From the NCBI RefSeq assembly GCF_011067135.1, contig NZ_JAAMOW010000001.1, positions 310,001 to 374,000 of the forward strand: DNA of 64,000 nt, written 5' to 3'. Shown here piece by piece: positions 40,298 through 51,915 of the stretch. The position numbers were made by a program, and so were the translations under genes. The notes beneath the pieces were generated by a model, which saw nothing but the letters and a program-made list of their open reading frames with translations, did not search any database and was not told the DNA's origin. The DNA is from Solimonas terrae (lineage in GTDB: Bacteria; Pseudomonadota; Gammaproteobacteria; Nevskiales; Nevskiaceae). The stretch's first letter is position 1. Each line of letters opens with the position of its first letter.

Positions 40298-41655
40298 AGG
40301 CGACTGCAGCGCGCCGCCCGCGCCTCACGTCCCTTCGCGCCCGTCTGCTGATTTCGACCGCGGTCGTGCTGCTGGCCTTTGTCGGACTCGGTGGCCTGGC
40401 GCTGGAGAAGGCCTTCGAGCGTTCGCTGCTGCAGGCACAGCAAGACAAGCTCGAAGGCCTGATCTACGCGCTGCTCGGTGCGGCGTCGACCACGCCGGAC
40501 GGCGATCTGACGATCGCGCTCGACGCAATCCCGGATCGCCGTCTGCGCGAACCGATGTCCGGCCTGCAGGCGGCGCTGTTCAACGAGCTCGGCATCATGG
40601 TCTGGAGTTCGTCGCAGTCCCTGGACATGCCGCCGCCGCCGTCGATCAACGTCGGTCAATGGAGTTTCCAGCGGCTCGCCAGTCCGAACGCATTCCGTCT
40701 CAGCTTCGGTCTGCGCTGGATCGATTCCGAACGCAACCAGCCGCGCCTGTACACCGTGAGCGTGATCGACGACACCCGTTCCTTCGATCGCCAGCTGGTG
40801 ATTTTCCGGCGTACCTTGTGGATCTGGCTGGGCGGTACCGTGATCGCCCTGGTCGCGATCCTGCTGCTGATCCTGCGCTGGAGCCTGGCGCCGTTGAAGC
40901 GTCTGGGGCGCGAGCTGCATCGCGTCGAATCCGGGCTGCAGCTGGAAATCGAAGGTTCCTATCCGGACGAGCTCAAGCCCCTGACCCGCGATCTCAACGC
41001 GATGATCGTCAGCGAGCACAGCCACCAGACACGCTACCGCAATGCGCTCGGCGATCTGGCGCATTCGCTGAAAACACCGCTCGCGGTACTGCGTGGCATC
41101 AGCAGCGAACCGCAGATTCCGGCAGCGCAGCAGAGCCAGCTCGACGAGCAGGTCAGTCGCATGCAACACATCGTCGATCACCAGCTGCGCCGTGCCGCGG
41201 CTGCCGGCAGCCGCACGCTCACCGAGCCGATCCTGCTCAAGCCGCTGATCGACAAGCTGACGTCGGCGCTGACCAAGGTCTATGCGAGCCGCGGCGTCGG
41301 CTTCTACAACCGCCTCGACCCGGAATTGCGACTGCGCGCCGATCAAGGTGATCTCTACGAACTGTTCGGCAATCTGCTCGACAATGCTGCCAAGTACGGC
41401 GACGAACACATCCGCATCTCGGCGCACACCGAGAAGAATCTGCTGCACATCGATGTCGACGACGATGGTCCGGGCTTCCCTGACGAGCCGGAAAAGCTGC
41501 TCGAGCGCGGCGCCAGGGCCGACACCAGAAAGCCCGGCCAGGGCATCGGGCTGGCCGCTGTCAACGAGATCGTGCAGGCCTATGGTGGCCGGCTGGAACT
41601 GGCGCGCTCGCCGCTCGGCGGCGCCCGTGTCGGCGTGATCATGCCGACACGCTGA
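40276..41655 (+). CDS. PhoQ-like sensor histidine kinase
   Basis: 459 residues from GTG 40276 inside the end of the regulator gene. Two membrane segments (ARLLISTAVVLLAFVGLGGLA and WIWLGGTVIALVAILLLIL) flank a periplasmic sensor domain. A HAMP-like stretch, the H-box LAHSLKTPLAVLRG and the ATPase motifs NLLDNAAKYG, DDDGPGF and GQGIGLAAV follow. The pair with the upstream regulator resembles PhoPQ of Xanthomonadales. Confidence 0.9.
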   Translation: MGPAARLKATAARRPRLTSLRARLLISTAVVLLAFVGLGGLALEKAFERSLLQAQQDKLEGLIYALLGAASTTPDGDLTIALDAIPDRRLREPMSGLQAALFNELGIMVWSSSQSLDMPPPPSINVGQWSFQRLASPNAFRLSFGLRWIDSERNQPRLYTVSVIDDTRSFDRQLVIFRRTLWIWLGGTVIALVAILLLILRWSLAPLKRLGRELHRVESGLQLEIEGSYPDELKPLTRDLNAMIVSEHSHQTRYRNALGDLAHSLKTPLAVLRGISSEPQIPAAQQSQLDEQVSRMQHIVDHQLRRAAAAGSRTLTEPILLKPLIDKLTSALTKVYASRGVGFYNRLDPELRLRADQGDLYELFGNLLDNAAKYGDEHIRISAHTEKNLLHIDVDDDGPGFPDEPEKLLERGARADTRKPGQGIGLAAVNEIVQAYGGRLELARSPLGGARVGVIMPTR

Positions 41656-41719
41656 AGGCGCCGCTCGATTTCCGTGGCGACGCTCGAACTGCAGTGCGGC
41701 GCCAATTCAGCCGCTTCTC

Positions 41720-42292
41720 TCAGACTGCCGGAAAACGCAGGAAGTGATTGCGGTAGTAGCGCAGCTCTTCGATCGATTCCTTGATGTCGTCGAGCGCCAG
41801 ATGGCGGGACTGCTTGTTGTAGCCGCGCGCGATTTCCGGTGCCCAGCGCGTGCACAGCTCCTTGAGCGTGCTGACATCGATGTGCCGGTAATGGAAATGG
41901 CGTTCCAGTGCCGGCATCCAGCGGGCCAGAAAGCGGCGGTCCTGGCAGATCGAATTGCCGCACATCGGCGATTTGCCGGCCGGCACCCACTTTTCGAGAA
42001 ACGCGAGCGTGCGACGTTCGGCGTCCGTGTCGTCGACGTCGCTGTCGCGTACACGTTGCGTCAGGCCCGAGCGGCCGTGCTGATTGACGTTCCAGTCATC
42101 CATGAGCGCCAGCTCGTCCTGCGTGCGACGCACGGCCAGCACCGGCCCTTCGGCCAGAACATTGAGGTGCGGGTCGGTGACGACCGTCGCGATCTCGATG
42201 ATGCGATGCTGCTCGGGAATCAGACCGGTCATCTCCAGATCGATCCAGATCAGGTTCTGCGGGTTTTGCTCCGTCACGGGGTTTTCTTTCAT
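41720..42292 (-). CDS. orn: Oligoribonuclease
   Basis: 190 residues of a DEDDh 3'-5' exonuclease that degrades 2-5 nt RNAs and pGpG. Visible motifs: [31 protein letters not shown] and [12 protein letters not shown]. The start ATG 42292 gives the normal length; the frame is open far upstream over cbs but without domain content. It is divergent from cbs. Confidence 0.95.
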   Translation of the reverse strand: MKENPVTEQNPQNLIWIDLEMTGLIPEQHRIIEIATVVTDPHLNVLAEGPVLAVRRTQDELALMDDWNVNQHGRSGLTQRVRDSDVDDTDAERRTLAFLEKWVPAGKSPMCGNSICQDRRFLARWMPALERHFHYRHIDVSTLKELCTRWAPEIARGYNKQSRHLALDDIKESIEELRYYRNHFLRFPAV

Positions 42293-42352
42293 TCGCGGTG
42301 AGGAACGCGATGTTATCGTGAAGCGATCGTGCATGACGCCGAGGAGACGGCC

Positions 42353-43723
42353 ATGGCCCACGAAGGAGCGATCCTGCAGACGATCGGCAATACGCCGCTG
42401 GTCGAACTGAAGAACCTCGACACCGGCTGCTGCCGGCTGTTTGCCAAGCTCGAGAACCAGAACCCCACCGGCTCGATCAAGGATCGCATCGGCCTGTCGA
42501 TGATCGAAGCCGCCGAGCGCGAAGGTCGTATCCAGCCCGGCGGCACACTGATCGAAGCCACGGCCGGCAACACCGGCCTGGGCCTGGCGCTGGTTGCCAG
42601 CCAGAAGGGCTACAAGCTGATCCTGGTGATACCCGACAAGATGGCGCAGGAGAAGGTCCTGCATTTGCGCGCGCTCGGCGCCGACTGCCGCATCACGCGC
42701 AGCGACGTCGGCAAGGGTCATCCGGACTACTACCAGGATGTCGCCGAACGCCTGAGTCGCGAGAACCCCGGCAGTTTCTACGTCAACCAGTTCGCCAATC
42801 CCGCCAATCCGCTCGCGCATGAAGCCAGCACCGGCCCGGAGATCTGGGCGCAGATGCAGCAGATGCTCGATGCGGTCGTGGTCGGTGTCGGCAGCGGCGG
42901 CACGCTGACCGGCCTGTCGCGCTACTTCGCGCGCGTCGCGCCGCATGTCGAGATGCTGCTGGCCGACCCCGGCGGCTCGGTACTCGCCGACATCGTCAAT
43001 ACCGGCAGGATCCAGAAGGAAGCCGGCAGCTGGCTGATCGAAGGCATCGGCGAGGATTTCGTGCCACCGAACTGCAGGCTCGATGGCGTGAAGCAGGCCT
43101 TCGAGATCGACGACCGCGAGAGCTTCGAAGCAGCGCGCCTGCTGCTGCGTCGCGAGGGCATCCTCGGCGGTTCCAGCACCGGCACCCTGCTCGCCGCGGC
43201 GCTGCGCTACTGTCGAGCGCAGACCGCGCCGAAACGGGTCGTGACCCTGGTCTGCGACAGCGGCAACAAGTATCTGTCGAAGATGTACAACGACAGCTGG
43301 TTGTTCGAGCAGGGGCTGCTCGACCGACCGCAGGCCGGCAGCGTCGTCGACCTGATCGTGCGCCGCTACGCCGAAGGCTCGGCGGTCACGGTCACGCCCG
43401 AGGACTCCCTGCTGCACGCCTACCGGCGCATGAAACTGTTCGACGTCTCGCAATTGCCGGTGATGAACGGCGAGCAGATTGCCGGCATCGTCGACGAAAC
43501 CGATCTGGTCCAGCACGTCGCACTCGATCCGGCGCGCTTTCACGACCCGATCGCGACGGCCATGGTTCGTGAACTGGAAACCGTCTCGCCGGATGCACCG
43601 ATCGCCGAACTGATGCCGGTATTCGCCCGCGATCACGTCGCGATCGTGGCCGATGCGCAGGGTTTCGTCGGCTTGATCACGCGCATCGACCTGCTCAACT
43701 ATCTGCGCAAGCAACTCGTGTAG
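42353..43723 (+). CDS. Cystathionine beta-synthase
   Basis: 456 residues from ATG 42353 (GAGGAG ribosome site); a GTG at 42329 would add eight. Residues ~1-320 are a fold-II PLP enzyme ([11 protein letters not shown] with the PLP lysine, [22 protein letters not shown]); residues ~335-456 carry two CBS domains. It joins homocysteine and serine in reverse transsulfuration. The lyase gene follows after 16 nt. Confidence 0.92.
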   Translation: MAHEGAILQTIGNTPLVELKNLDTGCCRLFAKLENQNPTGSIKDRIGLSMIEAAEREGRIQPGGTLIEATAGNTGLGLALVASQKGYKLILVIPDKMAQEKVLHLRALGADCRITRSDVGKGHPDYYQDVAERLSRENPGSFYVNQFANPANPLAHEASTGPEIWAQMQQMLDAVVVGVGSGGTLTGLSRYFARVAPHVEMLLADPGGSVLADIVNTGRIQKEAGSWLIEGIGEDFVPPNCRLDGVKQAFEIDDRESFEAARLLLRREGILGGSSTGTLLAAALRYCRAQTAPKRVVTLVCDSGNKYLSKMYNDSWLFEQGLLDRPQAGSVVDLIVRRYAEGSAVTVTPEDSLLHAYRRMKLFDVSQLPVMNGEQIAGIVDETDLVQHVALDPARFHDPIATAMVRELETVSPDAPIAELMPVFARDHVAIVADAQGFVGLITRIDLLNYLRKQLV

Positions 43724-43739
43724 CACCGGGGAATCCACC

Positions 43740-44909
43740 ATGACCGATGACGCCAGGCCAGCCGCGTTCGCCACCCGCGTCATTCATGCCGGCCAGCATC
43801 CGGACCCGAGCACCGGCGCGATCATGCCGCCCATCTATCAGACTTCGACCTACGTGCAGACCTCGCCTGGCGTGCACCAGGGCTACGAGTACTCGCGCTC
43901 GCAGAATCCGACGCGTTTCGCCTACGAGCGCTGTGTGGCCGACCTTGAGGGCGGCCGCCACGGCTACGCGTTCGCATCCGGCCTGGCCTCGACCGCGACC
44001 CTGCTCGACAGTCTGCCGAGCGGCGCACACGTCATCGCCAGCGACGATCTGTACGGCGGCACCTATCGCCTGTTCGCGCGCGTACGGGAAAAATCGGCCG
44101 GCCTGCGTTTCAGCTTCGTCGACATGCGCGATCCGCAGAACATCGAAGCGGCCATCACCGCCGACACGCGGATGATCTGGGTCGAGACCCCGACCAACCC
44201 CATGCTCAAGCTGGTCGATCTCGACGCGGTGAGCGCCATCGCGCGACGGCACCGGCTGATTGCCGCCGCCGACAACACCTTCGCCAGCCCCTATCTGCAA
44301 CGTCCGCTCGAACATGGCTTCGATGTCGTCATGCATTCCGCAACCAAGTACATCAGCGGCCACTCCGATGTGGTCGGCGGCATGCTCGTGGTCGGCGACA
44401 ATTCCGAACTCGCCGAACAACTCGGCTTCCTGCAGAACGCGGTCGGCGCGGTCGCCGGTCCGTTCGACAGCTTCCTCGCCTTGCGCGGCGTCAAGACCCT
44501 GGCGCTGCGCATGCAGCGGCACTGCGAAAACGCCCTGCAGCTCGCGCAGTGGCTGGAATCGCATCCGAGCGTCGCACGCGTGCATTACCCCGGTCTGAGC
44601 TCGCATCCGCAACACGCGCTGGCGCAACGGCAGATGCCGCGCGGCAGCGGCGGCATGATCAGCATCGAGCTGCAAGGCACGCTCGCCGACGCACGGCGTT
44701 TTCTCGAACGCTGCCGGCTGTTCTCGCTGGCCGAATCGCTGGGCGGCGTCGAGAGCCTGATCGAACACCCGGCAATCATGACCCATGCCAGTGTGCCGGC
44801 GCCGGCGCGCGCGGCACTCGGCATCAGCGACACGCTGTGCCGCCTGTCGGTCGGCGTCGAAGCGCTCGACGACCTGCGTGCCGATCTCGCTGCCGCACTG
44901 CAAGGCTGA
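43740..44909 (+). CDS. Cystathionine gamma-lyase / gamma-synthase family enzyme
   Basis: 389 residues of a fold-I PLP enzyme of the Cys/Met family ([63 protein letters not shown] with the PLP lysine). Next to cystathionine beta-synthase it most likely acts as the gamma-lyase that releases cysteine, although sequence alone does not exclude gamma-synthase activity. Confidence 0.9.
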   Translation: MTDDARPAAFATRVIHAGQHPDPSTGAIMPPIYQTSTYVQTSPGVHQGYEYSRSQNPTRFAYERCVADLEGGRHGYAFASGLASTATLLDSLPSGAHVIASDDLYGGTYRLFARVREKSAGLRFSFVDMRDPQNIEAAITADTRMIWVETPTNPMLKLVDLDAVSAIARRHRLIAAADNTFASPYLQRPLEHGFDVVMHSATKYISGHSDVVGGMLVVGDNSELAEQLGFLQNAVGAVAGPFDSFLALRGVKTLALRMQRHCENALQLAQWLESHPSVARVHYPGLSSHPQHALAQRQMPRGSGGMISIELQGTLADARRFLERCRLFSLAESLGGVESLIEHPAIMTHASVPAPARAALGISDTLCRLSVGVEALDDLRADLAAALQG

Positions 44910-44952
44910 AGACTGCTTTAGAATCGCGGCCCAGCAATCCGGAACCGATGAC

Positions 44953-45288
44953 ATGAGCGAACTGGCAGAACGACGCTGCAAGCCCTGCGAGGGTGGCGTG
45001 CCGCCGCTCGACCTCGCTGCCGCCAGCAAACTCAAGGATCAGGTCAACGCGCGCTGGAAATGGAGCCGCGACGGCAAGGCGATCGAAGCCGCGTTCGAAT
45101 TCGACAACTACTGGCAGACCACGGCGTTCGTCAACGCGGTCGCGTGGATCGCGCACACCACCGACCACCACCCGGACATCAGCTTCGGCTACAAGACCTG
45201 CACGATCTCGTACTGGACGCATGCGGTCGGCGGCCTGAGCGAGAACGATTTCATCTGCGCCGCCCGGATCGACGCGCTGCTCGATTGA
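44953..45288 (+). CDS. phhB: 4a-hydroxytetrahydrobiopterin dehydratase
   Basis: 111 residues of the PCD/DCoH family, with the active-site motif HTTDHHPDISFGY and the C-terminal THAVGGLSENDFICA. It recycles the pterin cofactor of aromatic hydroxylases, or has the moonlighting molybdopterin-linked role reported for the family. No phenylalanine hydroxylase gene is in the window. Confidence 0.93.
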   Translation: MSELAERRCKPCEGGVPPLDLAAASKLKDQVNARWKWSRDGKAIEAAFEFDNYWQTTAFVNAVAWIAHTTDHHPDISFGYKTCTISYWTHAVGGLSENDFICAARIDALLD

Positions 45289-45329
45289 GCAATACCGGTC
45301 GCACACATCGCGCTTCCGACCGAAATGCG

Positions 45330-45929
45330 TCAGACCGCGCGGCGCCCGCTCAAGGCATGCGTCAGCGTGCTGCCGTCGACGTATTCCAGCTCTCCGCCCA
45401 TCGGCACCCCCTGGGCGATGCGCGTGACGCGCAGACCGCGCGCCTTGGCCATTTCGGCGAGGTAGTACGCAGTCGCCTCGCCTTCGACGGTGGGATTGGT
45501 GGCAATGATCATTTCCTGCATCGCGCCTTCGTCGAGCAGTTCCGCCAGGCGCGGCAGGCCAAGTTCGTCCGGGCCGATGCCGTCGAGCGGCGACAGCCGC
45601 CCCATCAGCACGAAATAGCGGCCGCGGTAGGCCGTTCCCTGCTCGATCGCGACCAGATCGGCCGGCCCTTCGACCACGCATAATTGTCCGCTCTGCGTCC
45701 GGTTGTCACTGCAATAGCGACAGGCCTCGTCCTCCTTGAACATGCGGCAATTCGGGCAGCGGCCGATGCCGGCCAGCGCCTCGCCGAGCGCGGTACCGAG
45801 CTGACCCGCGGCCTCGCGATCGCGATCAAGCAGATGGAAGGCCATGCGCTGCGCGGACTTCGGACCGACACCGGGCAGACGGCGCAGGGCATCGATCAGG
45901 CGGCTGAGACGGGGACTGTACTGGCTCAC
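45330..45929 (-). CDS. recR: Recombination protein RecR
   Basis: 199 residues from GTG 45929. A helix-hairpin-helix ([18 protein letters not shown]), a four-Cys zinc site ([16 protein letters not shown]), a Toprim domain ([29 protein letters not shown]) and a C-terminal Walker-B-like region ([16 protein letters not shown]) are all present. RecR helps load RecA in the RecFOR gap-repair pathway. Confidence 0.95.
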   Translation of the reverse strand: MSQYSPRLSRLIDALRRLPGVGPKSAQRMAFHLLDRDREAAGQLGTALGEALAGIGRCPNCRMFKEDEACRYCSDNRTQSGQLCVVEGPADLVAIEQGTAYRGRYFVLMGRLSPLDGIGPDELGLPRLAELLDEGAMQEMIIATNPTVEGEATAYYLAEMAKARGLRVTRIAQGVPMGGELEYVDGSTLTHALSGRRAV

Positions 45930-45970
45930 GGCCGATAGTCTAGCGGCCGGGCGATACGGCCGCGTCGCCT

Positions 45971-47653
45971 TCAGGGTGCAAAGGCAGGCGCGTCGCTGCG
46001 CGGCGAAGTCTGCTCGGCGGCGCTCATGTGGTTGTCGCCATCCGCCGTCTGATAGGCAGCGCCGAACGCCTCGGTCGTGCTCGGCTGGGTGATCGTGTCG
46101 ACATACCAGTGCTCGCCGATCACGCGCTGCGGCGTGATATCGAGCAGCAGATACCCTTTCCTGGTGAAATCCGAGTACTTGATGTGCGGGTTCAGCACCG
46201 GGATCAGGGGCTTGATCGGCGCAAACGAATCCAGACCCGGCGAGGTGATCGAGGTGCAGACGAATTCGACCGCGACCGCACCGGCGCCGTCGAGCGGGTT
46301 GTAGCCGCCAAGCGGGGCCAGCGGATCGTTCGGATCGCGCGTCAGGTCCATGCACCAGGACGAATGAATGTCGCCGGTCAGCACCACGACGTTGTCGATC
46401 GCGGCGTCGGTGCCGCCACCGTCGATGATGTCGAAAACGCGGCCGCGCGCCGCCGGGTAGCCGTCCCATTGATCGGGATTGACGTAGACACCGCCGCTCA
46501 GGAGGTTCGGCAGCCCGGCGATCTTGAGCTGGCCGAACATCACACCCTGTCCGATCAGCTTCCACTTCGCAGGCGATTGGCGCAGCTGTCCGGACAGCCA
46601 GGCTTCCTGCTCGCTGCCGATCATCTGCCGGTCGGCGTTCTGCACCTCGCCGATCGGCAGCAGCAGGATTTCCGTATCGGCGAGATTGATGACGCCCGGC
46701 ACCTGCTGATCACGCGCCAGCAGCCGCTCCTCCAGCATGGTCAGCTGCACCAGATCGCCGAACTGGAAACTGCGATAGTCCTTGCGCGGCTGGCCGGCGT
46801 CGAGTTCGCGGGTCGGCTGCCATTCGTAGAAGGCCTGCAGGGCACCGCTGACACGCACTGCCCAGTCGCCCTCCCCTTCGTTGTGGTTGTAGGCGCCGTC
46901 CTTCCAGGAATTGTCGGCCGTCTCGTGGTCGTCCCAGATGTTGATCAGCGCGTGCTGGCGGTGCATGGCCTGCAGTTCGGCCTCGCCGCGGTACTGGGCG
47001 TAACGCGTACGGTAGTCATCGAGCGTGAGGATCTCGTGCTCCGGCTCGTAGGCACGCAGGTTGCCGTACTGACCGCTGCCGTACTCGTAGATGTAGTCGC
47101 CGAGATGCACGATCAGGTCGAGATCCGCGCGCTCGGCCAGGCGCCCGTAGGCGTTGAAGTAGCCGTGCGCAAGACTCGCGCAGGACACGACACCGATGCG
47201 CAGGCGATCGACGCTGCCGACCGGCAGGGTGCGCGTGCGTCCGATCGGCGACTGCAGATCGCCGGCATGGAAGCGGTAGTAGTAGGTCGTCGCCGGCTGC
47301 AGCCCGGTTGCGTCCACCTTGACGGTGAAATCGCGCTGCGCGCTGGTCTGGACGGAGCCGTGCTTGACGACATCGCCCAGCTGCGGATCGCGCGCCACGA
47401 CATAGTCGACGGTCGCCGTCGCGTCGCTGGCGACACCGCTGATGCGGGTCCAGAGCACGACCCGGTCGGAGAGCGGATCACCGCTGGCGACGCCATGCCG
47501 GAACTCGAGCGCGCCACCACTGCGCAGTCCGTCCGAATGCCCGCAGCCCGGCAGCATCGGCAGCAGGCCGACGGCGGCCGACGACAGACCGGCCTTCTTG
47601 AGAAATGCACGGCGCGAATAGCCGCGACGGCGCGGCTTGCGTGGTCCTGACAT
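45971..47653 (-). CDS. phoD: Tat-exported PhoD-family alkaline phosphatase
   Basis: 560 residues from ATG 47653. A twin-arginine signal ([19 protein letters not shown]) with a possible lipobox (LPGC) is followed by the PhoD N-terminal domain ([20 protein letters not shown]) and the metallophosphatase core ([47 protein letters not shown]). It releases phosphate from organic esters outside the cytoplasm. No Pho box was identified. Confidence 0.92.
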   Translation of the reverse strand: MSGPRKPRRRGYSRRAFLKKAGLSSAAVGLLPMLPGCGHSDGLRSGGALEFRHGVASGDPLSDRVVLWTRISGVASDATATVDYVVARDPQLGDVVKHGSVQTSAQRDFTVKVDATGLQPATTYYYRFHAGDLQSPIGRTRTLPVGSVDRLRIGVVSCASLAHGYFNAYGRLAERADLDLIVHLGDYIYEYGSGQYGNLRAYEPEHEILTLDDYRTRYAQYRGEAELQAMHRQHALINIWDDHETADNSWKDGAYNHNEGEGDWAVRVSGALQAFYEWQPTRELDAGQPRKDYRSFQFGDLVQLTMLEERLLARDQQVPGVINLADTEILLLPIGEVQNADRQMIGSEQEAWLSGQLRQSPAKWKLIGQGVMFGQLKIAGLPNLLSGGVYVNPDQWDGYPAARGRVFDIIDGGGTDAAIDNVVVLTGDIHSSWCMDLTRDPNDPLAPLGGYNPLDGAGAVAVEFVCTSITSPGLDSFAPIKPLIPVLNPHIKYSDFTRKGYLLLDITPQRVIGEHWYVDTITQPSTTEAFGAAYQTADGDNHMSAAEQTSPRSDAPAFAP

Positions 47654-47760
47654 CGATTGCCCCCGGGAAAAGATTCCGTGCGCCGGTCTGGCGTCTGTTG
47701 CGTCGATCTTATGACAGTCATGTTGCCGTCGTTTGACGACCGACCGCCTGCGTCGGCCGA

Positions 47761-48582
47761 CTAGAACGTCTGCCGGCGCAGGTTCTTCTCCTGCATGACG
47801 GTGGCCGCGATTTCCTCGACCGACATGTTCGACGAATCGACGAACGGGATGCCGAGCCGCTCGTAGAGCTTCTGCGCCTGACGCAGCTCGTACGAGCACT
47901 GCGCCAGCGACGCATATTTCGATCCCGGTCGACGCTCGTTGCGGATCTGCGCGAGGCGCTCGGCGTCGATGATCAGCCCGAAGCACAGCGCTTCACGGCC
48001 CTGCAGGGTCTTCGGCAGGTGCTGGCGTTCCAGATCATCCTCGGTCAGCGGAAAGTTGGCGGCGTAGATGCCGTGTTGCAGTGCAAGGTACAGACAGGTC
48101 GGCGTCTTGCCGCAGCGCGAGGGCGCGATCAGGATGACATTGGCCTTGGCGATCTCGCGCATCGAGGCGCCATCGTCGTGCTCCATGGTGTAGTTCATTG
48201 CCGCGATGCGCGCGTTGTAGCGCGCCGTATTGGCGCCGCCATGGGCGCGGCCGGTGGCATGCGAGGAGTCCTGCCCGACCTCGGCTTCCAGCACGTGGAT
48301 GAAGTGATCGAACAGATCGAGAAACAGGCCGTTGACGTTGCGCAGGATCTCGCGGACCTCGTCGTTGACCGTGGTACTGAAGACCAGCGGGCGGATGCCG
48401 CTCTCGGTGGCGACGAAGTTGATGTAGTCGACGATGCTGCGCGCGCGTTCGGCGGAGTTGATGAACGGCAATGTGGTCTTTTCGACCTCCAGGCCATCGA
48501 ACTGCGTCAACAGGGTATTGCCGAGCGTCTCGGCCGTGATTCCGGTGCCGTCCGAGACGAAGAACACAGATCTTTGGGTCAT
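47761..48582 (-). CDS. ppsR: PEP synthase regulatory kinase/pyrophosphorylase
   Basis: 273 residues of the DUF299 family. The start VFFVSDGTGITAETLGN, the P-loop-like IAPSRCGKTPTCLYLAL and the end IPFVDSSNMSVEEIA are characteristic. It switches PEP synthase on and off by ADP-dependent phosphorylation and Pi-dependent dephosphorylation. It is divergent from ppsA, the standard layout; 48583-48799 should hold both promoters. Confidence 0.94.
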   Translation of the reverse strand: MTQRSVFFVSDGTGITAETLGNTLLTQFDGLEVEKTTLPFINSAERARSIVDYINFVATESGIRPLVFSTTVNDEVREILRNVNGLFLDLFDHFIHVLEAEVGQDSSHATGRAHGGANTARYNARIAAMNYTMEHDDGASMREIAKANVILIAPSRCGKTPTCLYLALQHGIYAANFPLTEDDLERQHLPKTLQGREALCFGLIIDAERLAQIRNERRPGSKYASLAQCSYELRQAQKLYERLGIPFVDSSNMSVEEIAATVMQEKNLRRQTF

Positions 48583-48799
48583 GGTTCGCAGTTTCCGGTC
48601 TTTTTCGCGGCCGCGCCAGCGGCCACGGTGAGGCGCCGGGGCGCCCGGTCCTTTATCATTGGCGCCCCGCGCGGCCAGCCGGACACGAGGCGACCCGCCG
48701 GCTTCAGCTTCAGGACAGCGTCAAGAAAAGATAGTCCGCAGGTTCGCCACCGGCCTGAGGGACAACGTGCACAACCCCTACCATCAACGAGATTCGATC

Positions 48800-51175
48800 G
48801 TGACCCGTAACGTCCTCTGGTACTCCGAACTTGGCATGCACGACGTGGAAATCGTCGGCGGCAAGAACGCCTCGCTTGGCGAAATGATCGCCAACCTTGC
48901 GCAGTCCGGCGTTCGTGTCCCGAACGGTTTCGCGACCACTGCCGATGCCTATCGCCAGTTCCTGACGTTCGAAGGTCTGGCCGATCGCATCAATGGCATG
49001 CTCGGCAAGCTCGATGTCGACGACGTCGCCGAACTGGCGCGTACCGGCAAGGCGATTCGCGAGGCGGTGCTGAAGGCACCCTTCCCGGCCGATCTCGAAA
49101 AGGACATCCGCTCCCACTACGAGCAGCTGGTCGCCGAATCCGGCCAGGAAATCTCGGTTGCGGTGCGCTCCTCGGCGACCGCCGAGGATCTGCCGGATGC
49201 CTCGTTCGCCGGTCAGCAGGAGACCTTCCTCAACGTCAACGGCATCGACAAGGTGCTGCATGCGATCAAGGAAGTGTTCGCCTCCTTGTACAACGACCGC
49301 GCGATCGCCTATCGCGTGCATCACAAGTTCGAGCATTCGACGGTTGCCCTGTCGGCCGGCGTACAGCGCATGGTCCGCTCCGACAAGGGCGCCGCCGGCG
49401 TGATGTTCACGATGGACACCGAGTCCGGCTTTCGCGACGCGGTCTTCATCACCTCCAGCTACGGCCTCGGCGAAGCCGTCGTGCAGGGCTCGGTCAATCC
49501 GGACGAGTTCTACGTCTACAAGCCGAACATTCGAGCGAAGAAGCCGGCGATTCTCAAGCGCGGCCTCGGCGAGAAGGCCAAGAAGCTGATCTATTCGGCC
49601 GACAAGACGATCGGCAAGACCATCGAGTTCGCGCCGGTCGCCCCGGACGATCGCAACCGCTTCTCGCTGACCGACGCCGAAGTCGAGGCGCTCGCCGCCC
49701 AGGCCCTCATTATCGAAGCGCATTACGGCCGGCCGATGGACATCGAATGGGGCAAGGACGGCGTCGACGGCCAGCTCCACATCCTCCAGGCGCGTCCGGA
49801 GACCGTGCAGTCGCGCGCGTCGGCCAACGTGCTGCGCCGCTACAAGCTCAAAGGCAGCAAGGGTGCACTGCTCGCCGAGGGCCGCGCGATCGGCCAGAAG
49901 ATCGGCGCCGGGGCCGTGCGCCTGCTCAGCTCGATCGACGAAATGCACCGTGTGCAGGCCGGCGACGTGCTGGTCACCGACATGACCGATCCGGACTGGG
50001 AACCGATCATGAAGCGCGCCAGCGCCATCGTCACCAATCGCGGCGGTCGCACCTGTCACGCAGCCATCATCGCCCGCGAACTCGGCATTCCGGCCGTCGT
50101 CGGCTGCGGTGATGTCACCGAGAAGCTCAAGGACGGCAGCAAGGTCACGGTGTCCTGCGCCGAGGGCGATACCGGCTTCGTCTACGAAGGCGCCGTCGAC
50201 TTCGCCGTCGACGAAATCGCGCTCGACAAGATGCCGGACATCCCGGTCAAGATCATGATGAACGTCGGCACGCCGGAACAGGCGTTCGACTTCGCGTCAC
50301 TGCCGAACAAGGGGGTCGGCCTCGCCCGCCTCGAATTCATCATCAATCGCCAGATCGGCATCCACCCGCAGGCGTTGCTGGAACTCGACAAGCAGCCGGC
50401 CGAACTGCGTCGCATCATCGACCCGATGATCGCGCCGTACGGCGGACCGGTCGACTACTTCGTCAAGCGTCTCGCCGAAGGCGTGGCGACGATCGCCGCG
50501 GCGTTCGCGCCGGAGCCGGTGATCGTGCGCATGTCCGACTTCAAGTCGAACGAATACGCGAACCTGATCGCCGGCAAGCGCTACGAGCCGCACGAAGAGA
50601 ATCCGATGATCGGCTTCCGTGGCGCCTCGCGCTACATCGCCGAATCGTTCCGGCCCTGCTTCGAGCTGGAATGCCGGGCGCTCAAGTACGTGCGCGACGA
50701 AATGGGCCTGACCAACGTCAAGATCATGATCCCGTTCGTGCGCACGCTCGACGAAGCGCGCCAGGTCAACGAGATTCTCGCCGCCAACGGCCTCAAGCGC
50801 GGTGACAACGGACTGCAGTTGATCATGATGTGCGAGCTGCCGAGCAACGCCGTGCTCGCCGACAAGTTCCTCGAACATTTCGACGGCTTCTCGATCGGTT
50901 CGAACGACATGACGCAGCTGACGCTGGGTCTCGATCGCGACTCGGGCCTGATCGCGCATCTGTTCGACGAACGCGACGAAGCGGTCAAGCGCATGTTGCA
51001 CATGGCGATCGACGCCTGCCGCAAGCAGAACAAGTACATCGGCATCTGCGGCCAGGGGCCATCCGATCACCCGGACCTGGCACGCTGGCTGCTCGACGAG
51101 GGCATCGAGTCGATGTCGCTGAACCCGGACACGGTCGTCGAAACCTGGCTGTTCCTCGCCGGGCAGAAGGCCTAG
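48800..51175 (+). CDS. ppsA: Phosphoenolpyruvate synthase
   Basis: 791 residues from GTG 48800. It has the ATP-grasp N-terminal domain ([34 protein letters not shown]), the phosphohistidine domain ([20 protein letters not shown]) and the TIM-barrel PEP domain ([30 protein letters not shown]). It makes PEP from pyruvate and ATP for gluconeogenesis. The open frame extends upstream to 48659, but the GTG gives the family length. Confidence 0.96.
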   Translation: MTRNVLWYSELGMHDVEIVGGKNASLGEMIANLAQSGVRVPNGFATTADAYRQFLTFEGLADRINGMLGKLDVDDVAELARTGKAIREAVLKAPFPADLEKDIRSHYEQLVAESGQEISVAVRSSATAEDLPDASFAGQQETFLNVNGIDKVLHAIKEVFASLYNDRAIAYRVHHKFEHSTVALSAGVQRMVRSDKGAAGVMFTMDTESGFRDAVFITSSYGLGEAVVQGSVNPDEFYVYKPNIRAKKPAILKRGLGEKAKKLIYSADKTIGKTIEFAPVAPDDRNRFSLTDAEVEALAAQALIIEAHYGRPMDIEWGKDGVDGQLHILQARPETVQSRASANVLRRYKLKGSKGALLAEGRAIGQKIGAGAVRLLSSIDEMHRVQAGDVLVTDMTDPDWEPIMKRASAIVTNRGGRTCHAAIIARELGIPAVVGCGDVTEKLKDGSKVTVSCAEGDTGFVYEGAVDFAVDEIALDKMPDIPVKIMMNVGTPEQAFDFASLPNKGVGLARLEFIINRQIGIHPQALLELDKQPAELRRIIDPMIAPYGGPVDYFVKRLAEGVATIAAAFAPEPVIVRMSDFKSNEYANLIAGKRYEPHEENPMIGFRGASRYIAESFRPCFELECRALKYVRDEMGLTNVKIMIPFVRTLDEARQVNEILAANGLKRGDNGLQLIMMCELPSNAVLADKFLEHFDGFSIGSNDMTQLTLGLDRDSGLIAHLFDERDEAVKRMLHMAIDACRKQNKYIGICGQGPSDHPDLARWLLDEGIESMSLNPDTVVETWLFLAGQKA

Positions 51176-51180
51176 GCCCG

Positions 51181-51807
51181 ATGCGCACGCTCGGGTTTGC
51201 GGCAGCCGCGCTCTGCGCCCTGTTGTGCAGCCCGGGCGCCCCGGCCGGCGGCACGCCCGGACAGTTCGACTACTGGGTGCTGACGCTGTCGTGGTCGCCG
51301 GAGTACTGCACGGCGGACATCGGTGACGAGCAATGTCCGAAGCATCTCGATTTCGTCGTGCAGGGCCTGCAGCCGCAGAACGAACTCGGCCGCAGTCCGT
51401 CGAGCTGCGGCGACCGCACGCGGGTTCCCAAGGATCTGCTGGTCCGCATGCTGCCGATGATGGCCAGCGAAAAGCTGATCCAGCACGAGTGGAATACCCA
51501 CGGAAGCTGTTCCGGCCTCGATCAGCAGAACTACTTCGAACTGGTCGAACGGGCTCGGCGCAAGCTCGAAATACCGGGAGCCTATGACGCTCCGGAACAG
51601 CGCATCGAAACCAGCCGCGACGCGGTGCTGCAGGCGTTCAAGTCGACCAACCCGGATTTCACCGGCGAGGACTTCGCGCTGGACTGCCGCGGTCACTGGC
51701 TGGACGAGATCCACGTCTGTTTCGATCGTGATCTCGATCCGCGCGCCTGCGCGTCGAACGTCGAGAACGACTGCGGCAACAAGGTGATGGTTCGCAGCAA
51801 TCGATAG
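51181..51807 (+). CDS. Ribonuclease T2-family protein lacking the first catalytic histidine
   Basis: 208 residues with a signal peptide (GFAAAALCALLCSPGAPAGG) starting 5 nt after ppsA. The second active-site segment is intact (IQHEWNTHGSC: His, Glu, His). The first segment, normally an HGLWP motif, reads VVQGLQPQNE, so both the catalytic His and the Trp are Gln. Ten cysteines (LCALLCS in the signal excluded) could form the usual disulfides. It may be weakly active, altered or inactive. Confidence 0.85.
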   Translation: MRTLGFAAAALCALLCSPGAPAGGTPGQFDYWVLTLSWSPEYCTADIGDEQCPKHLDFVVQGLQPQNELGRSPSSCGDRTRVPKDLLVRMLPMMASEKLIQHEWNTHGSCSGLDQQNYFELVERARRKLEIPGAYDAPEQRIETSRDAVLQAFKSTNPDFTGEDFALDCRGHWLDEIHVCFDRDLDPRACASNVENDCGNKVMVRSNR

Positions 51808-51899
51808 GCGACGTACGCCCGACGCCCTGCAATGCCCGTGCATGACCGGAGCAGTCGATTCGGCCGATGCGCCGGATCGACGCCATCATCGGAGAAATG

Positions 51900-51915
51900 A
51901 TGGCGTCCCCACGGG
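51900..51915. repeat. Left attachment site
   Basis: ATGGCGTCCCCACGGG repeats exactly at 61413-61428. Here it is a stand-alone copy of the tRNA-Glu 3' end with no tRNA around it, marking the outer border of the element. Confidence 0.88.

Noticed and set aside
42293-43783. Large frame upstream of orn on the minus strand
   Set aside because: It is the antisense shadow of cbs; the oligoribonuclease family starts at 42292.
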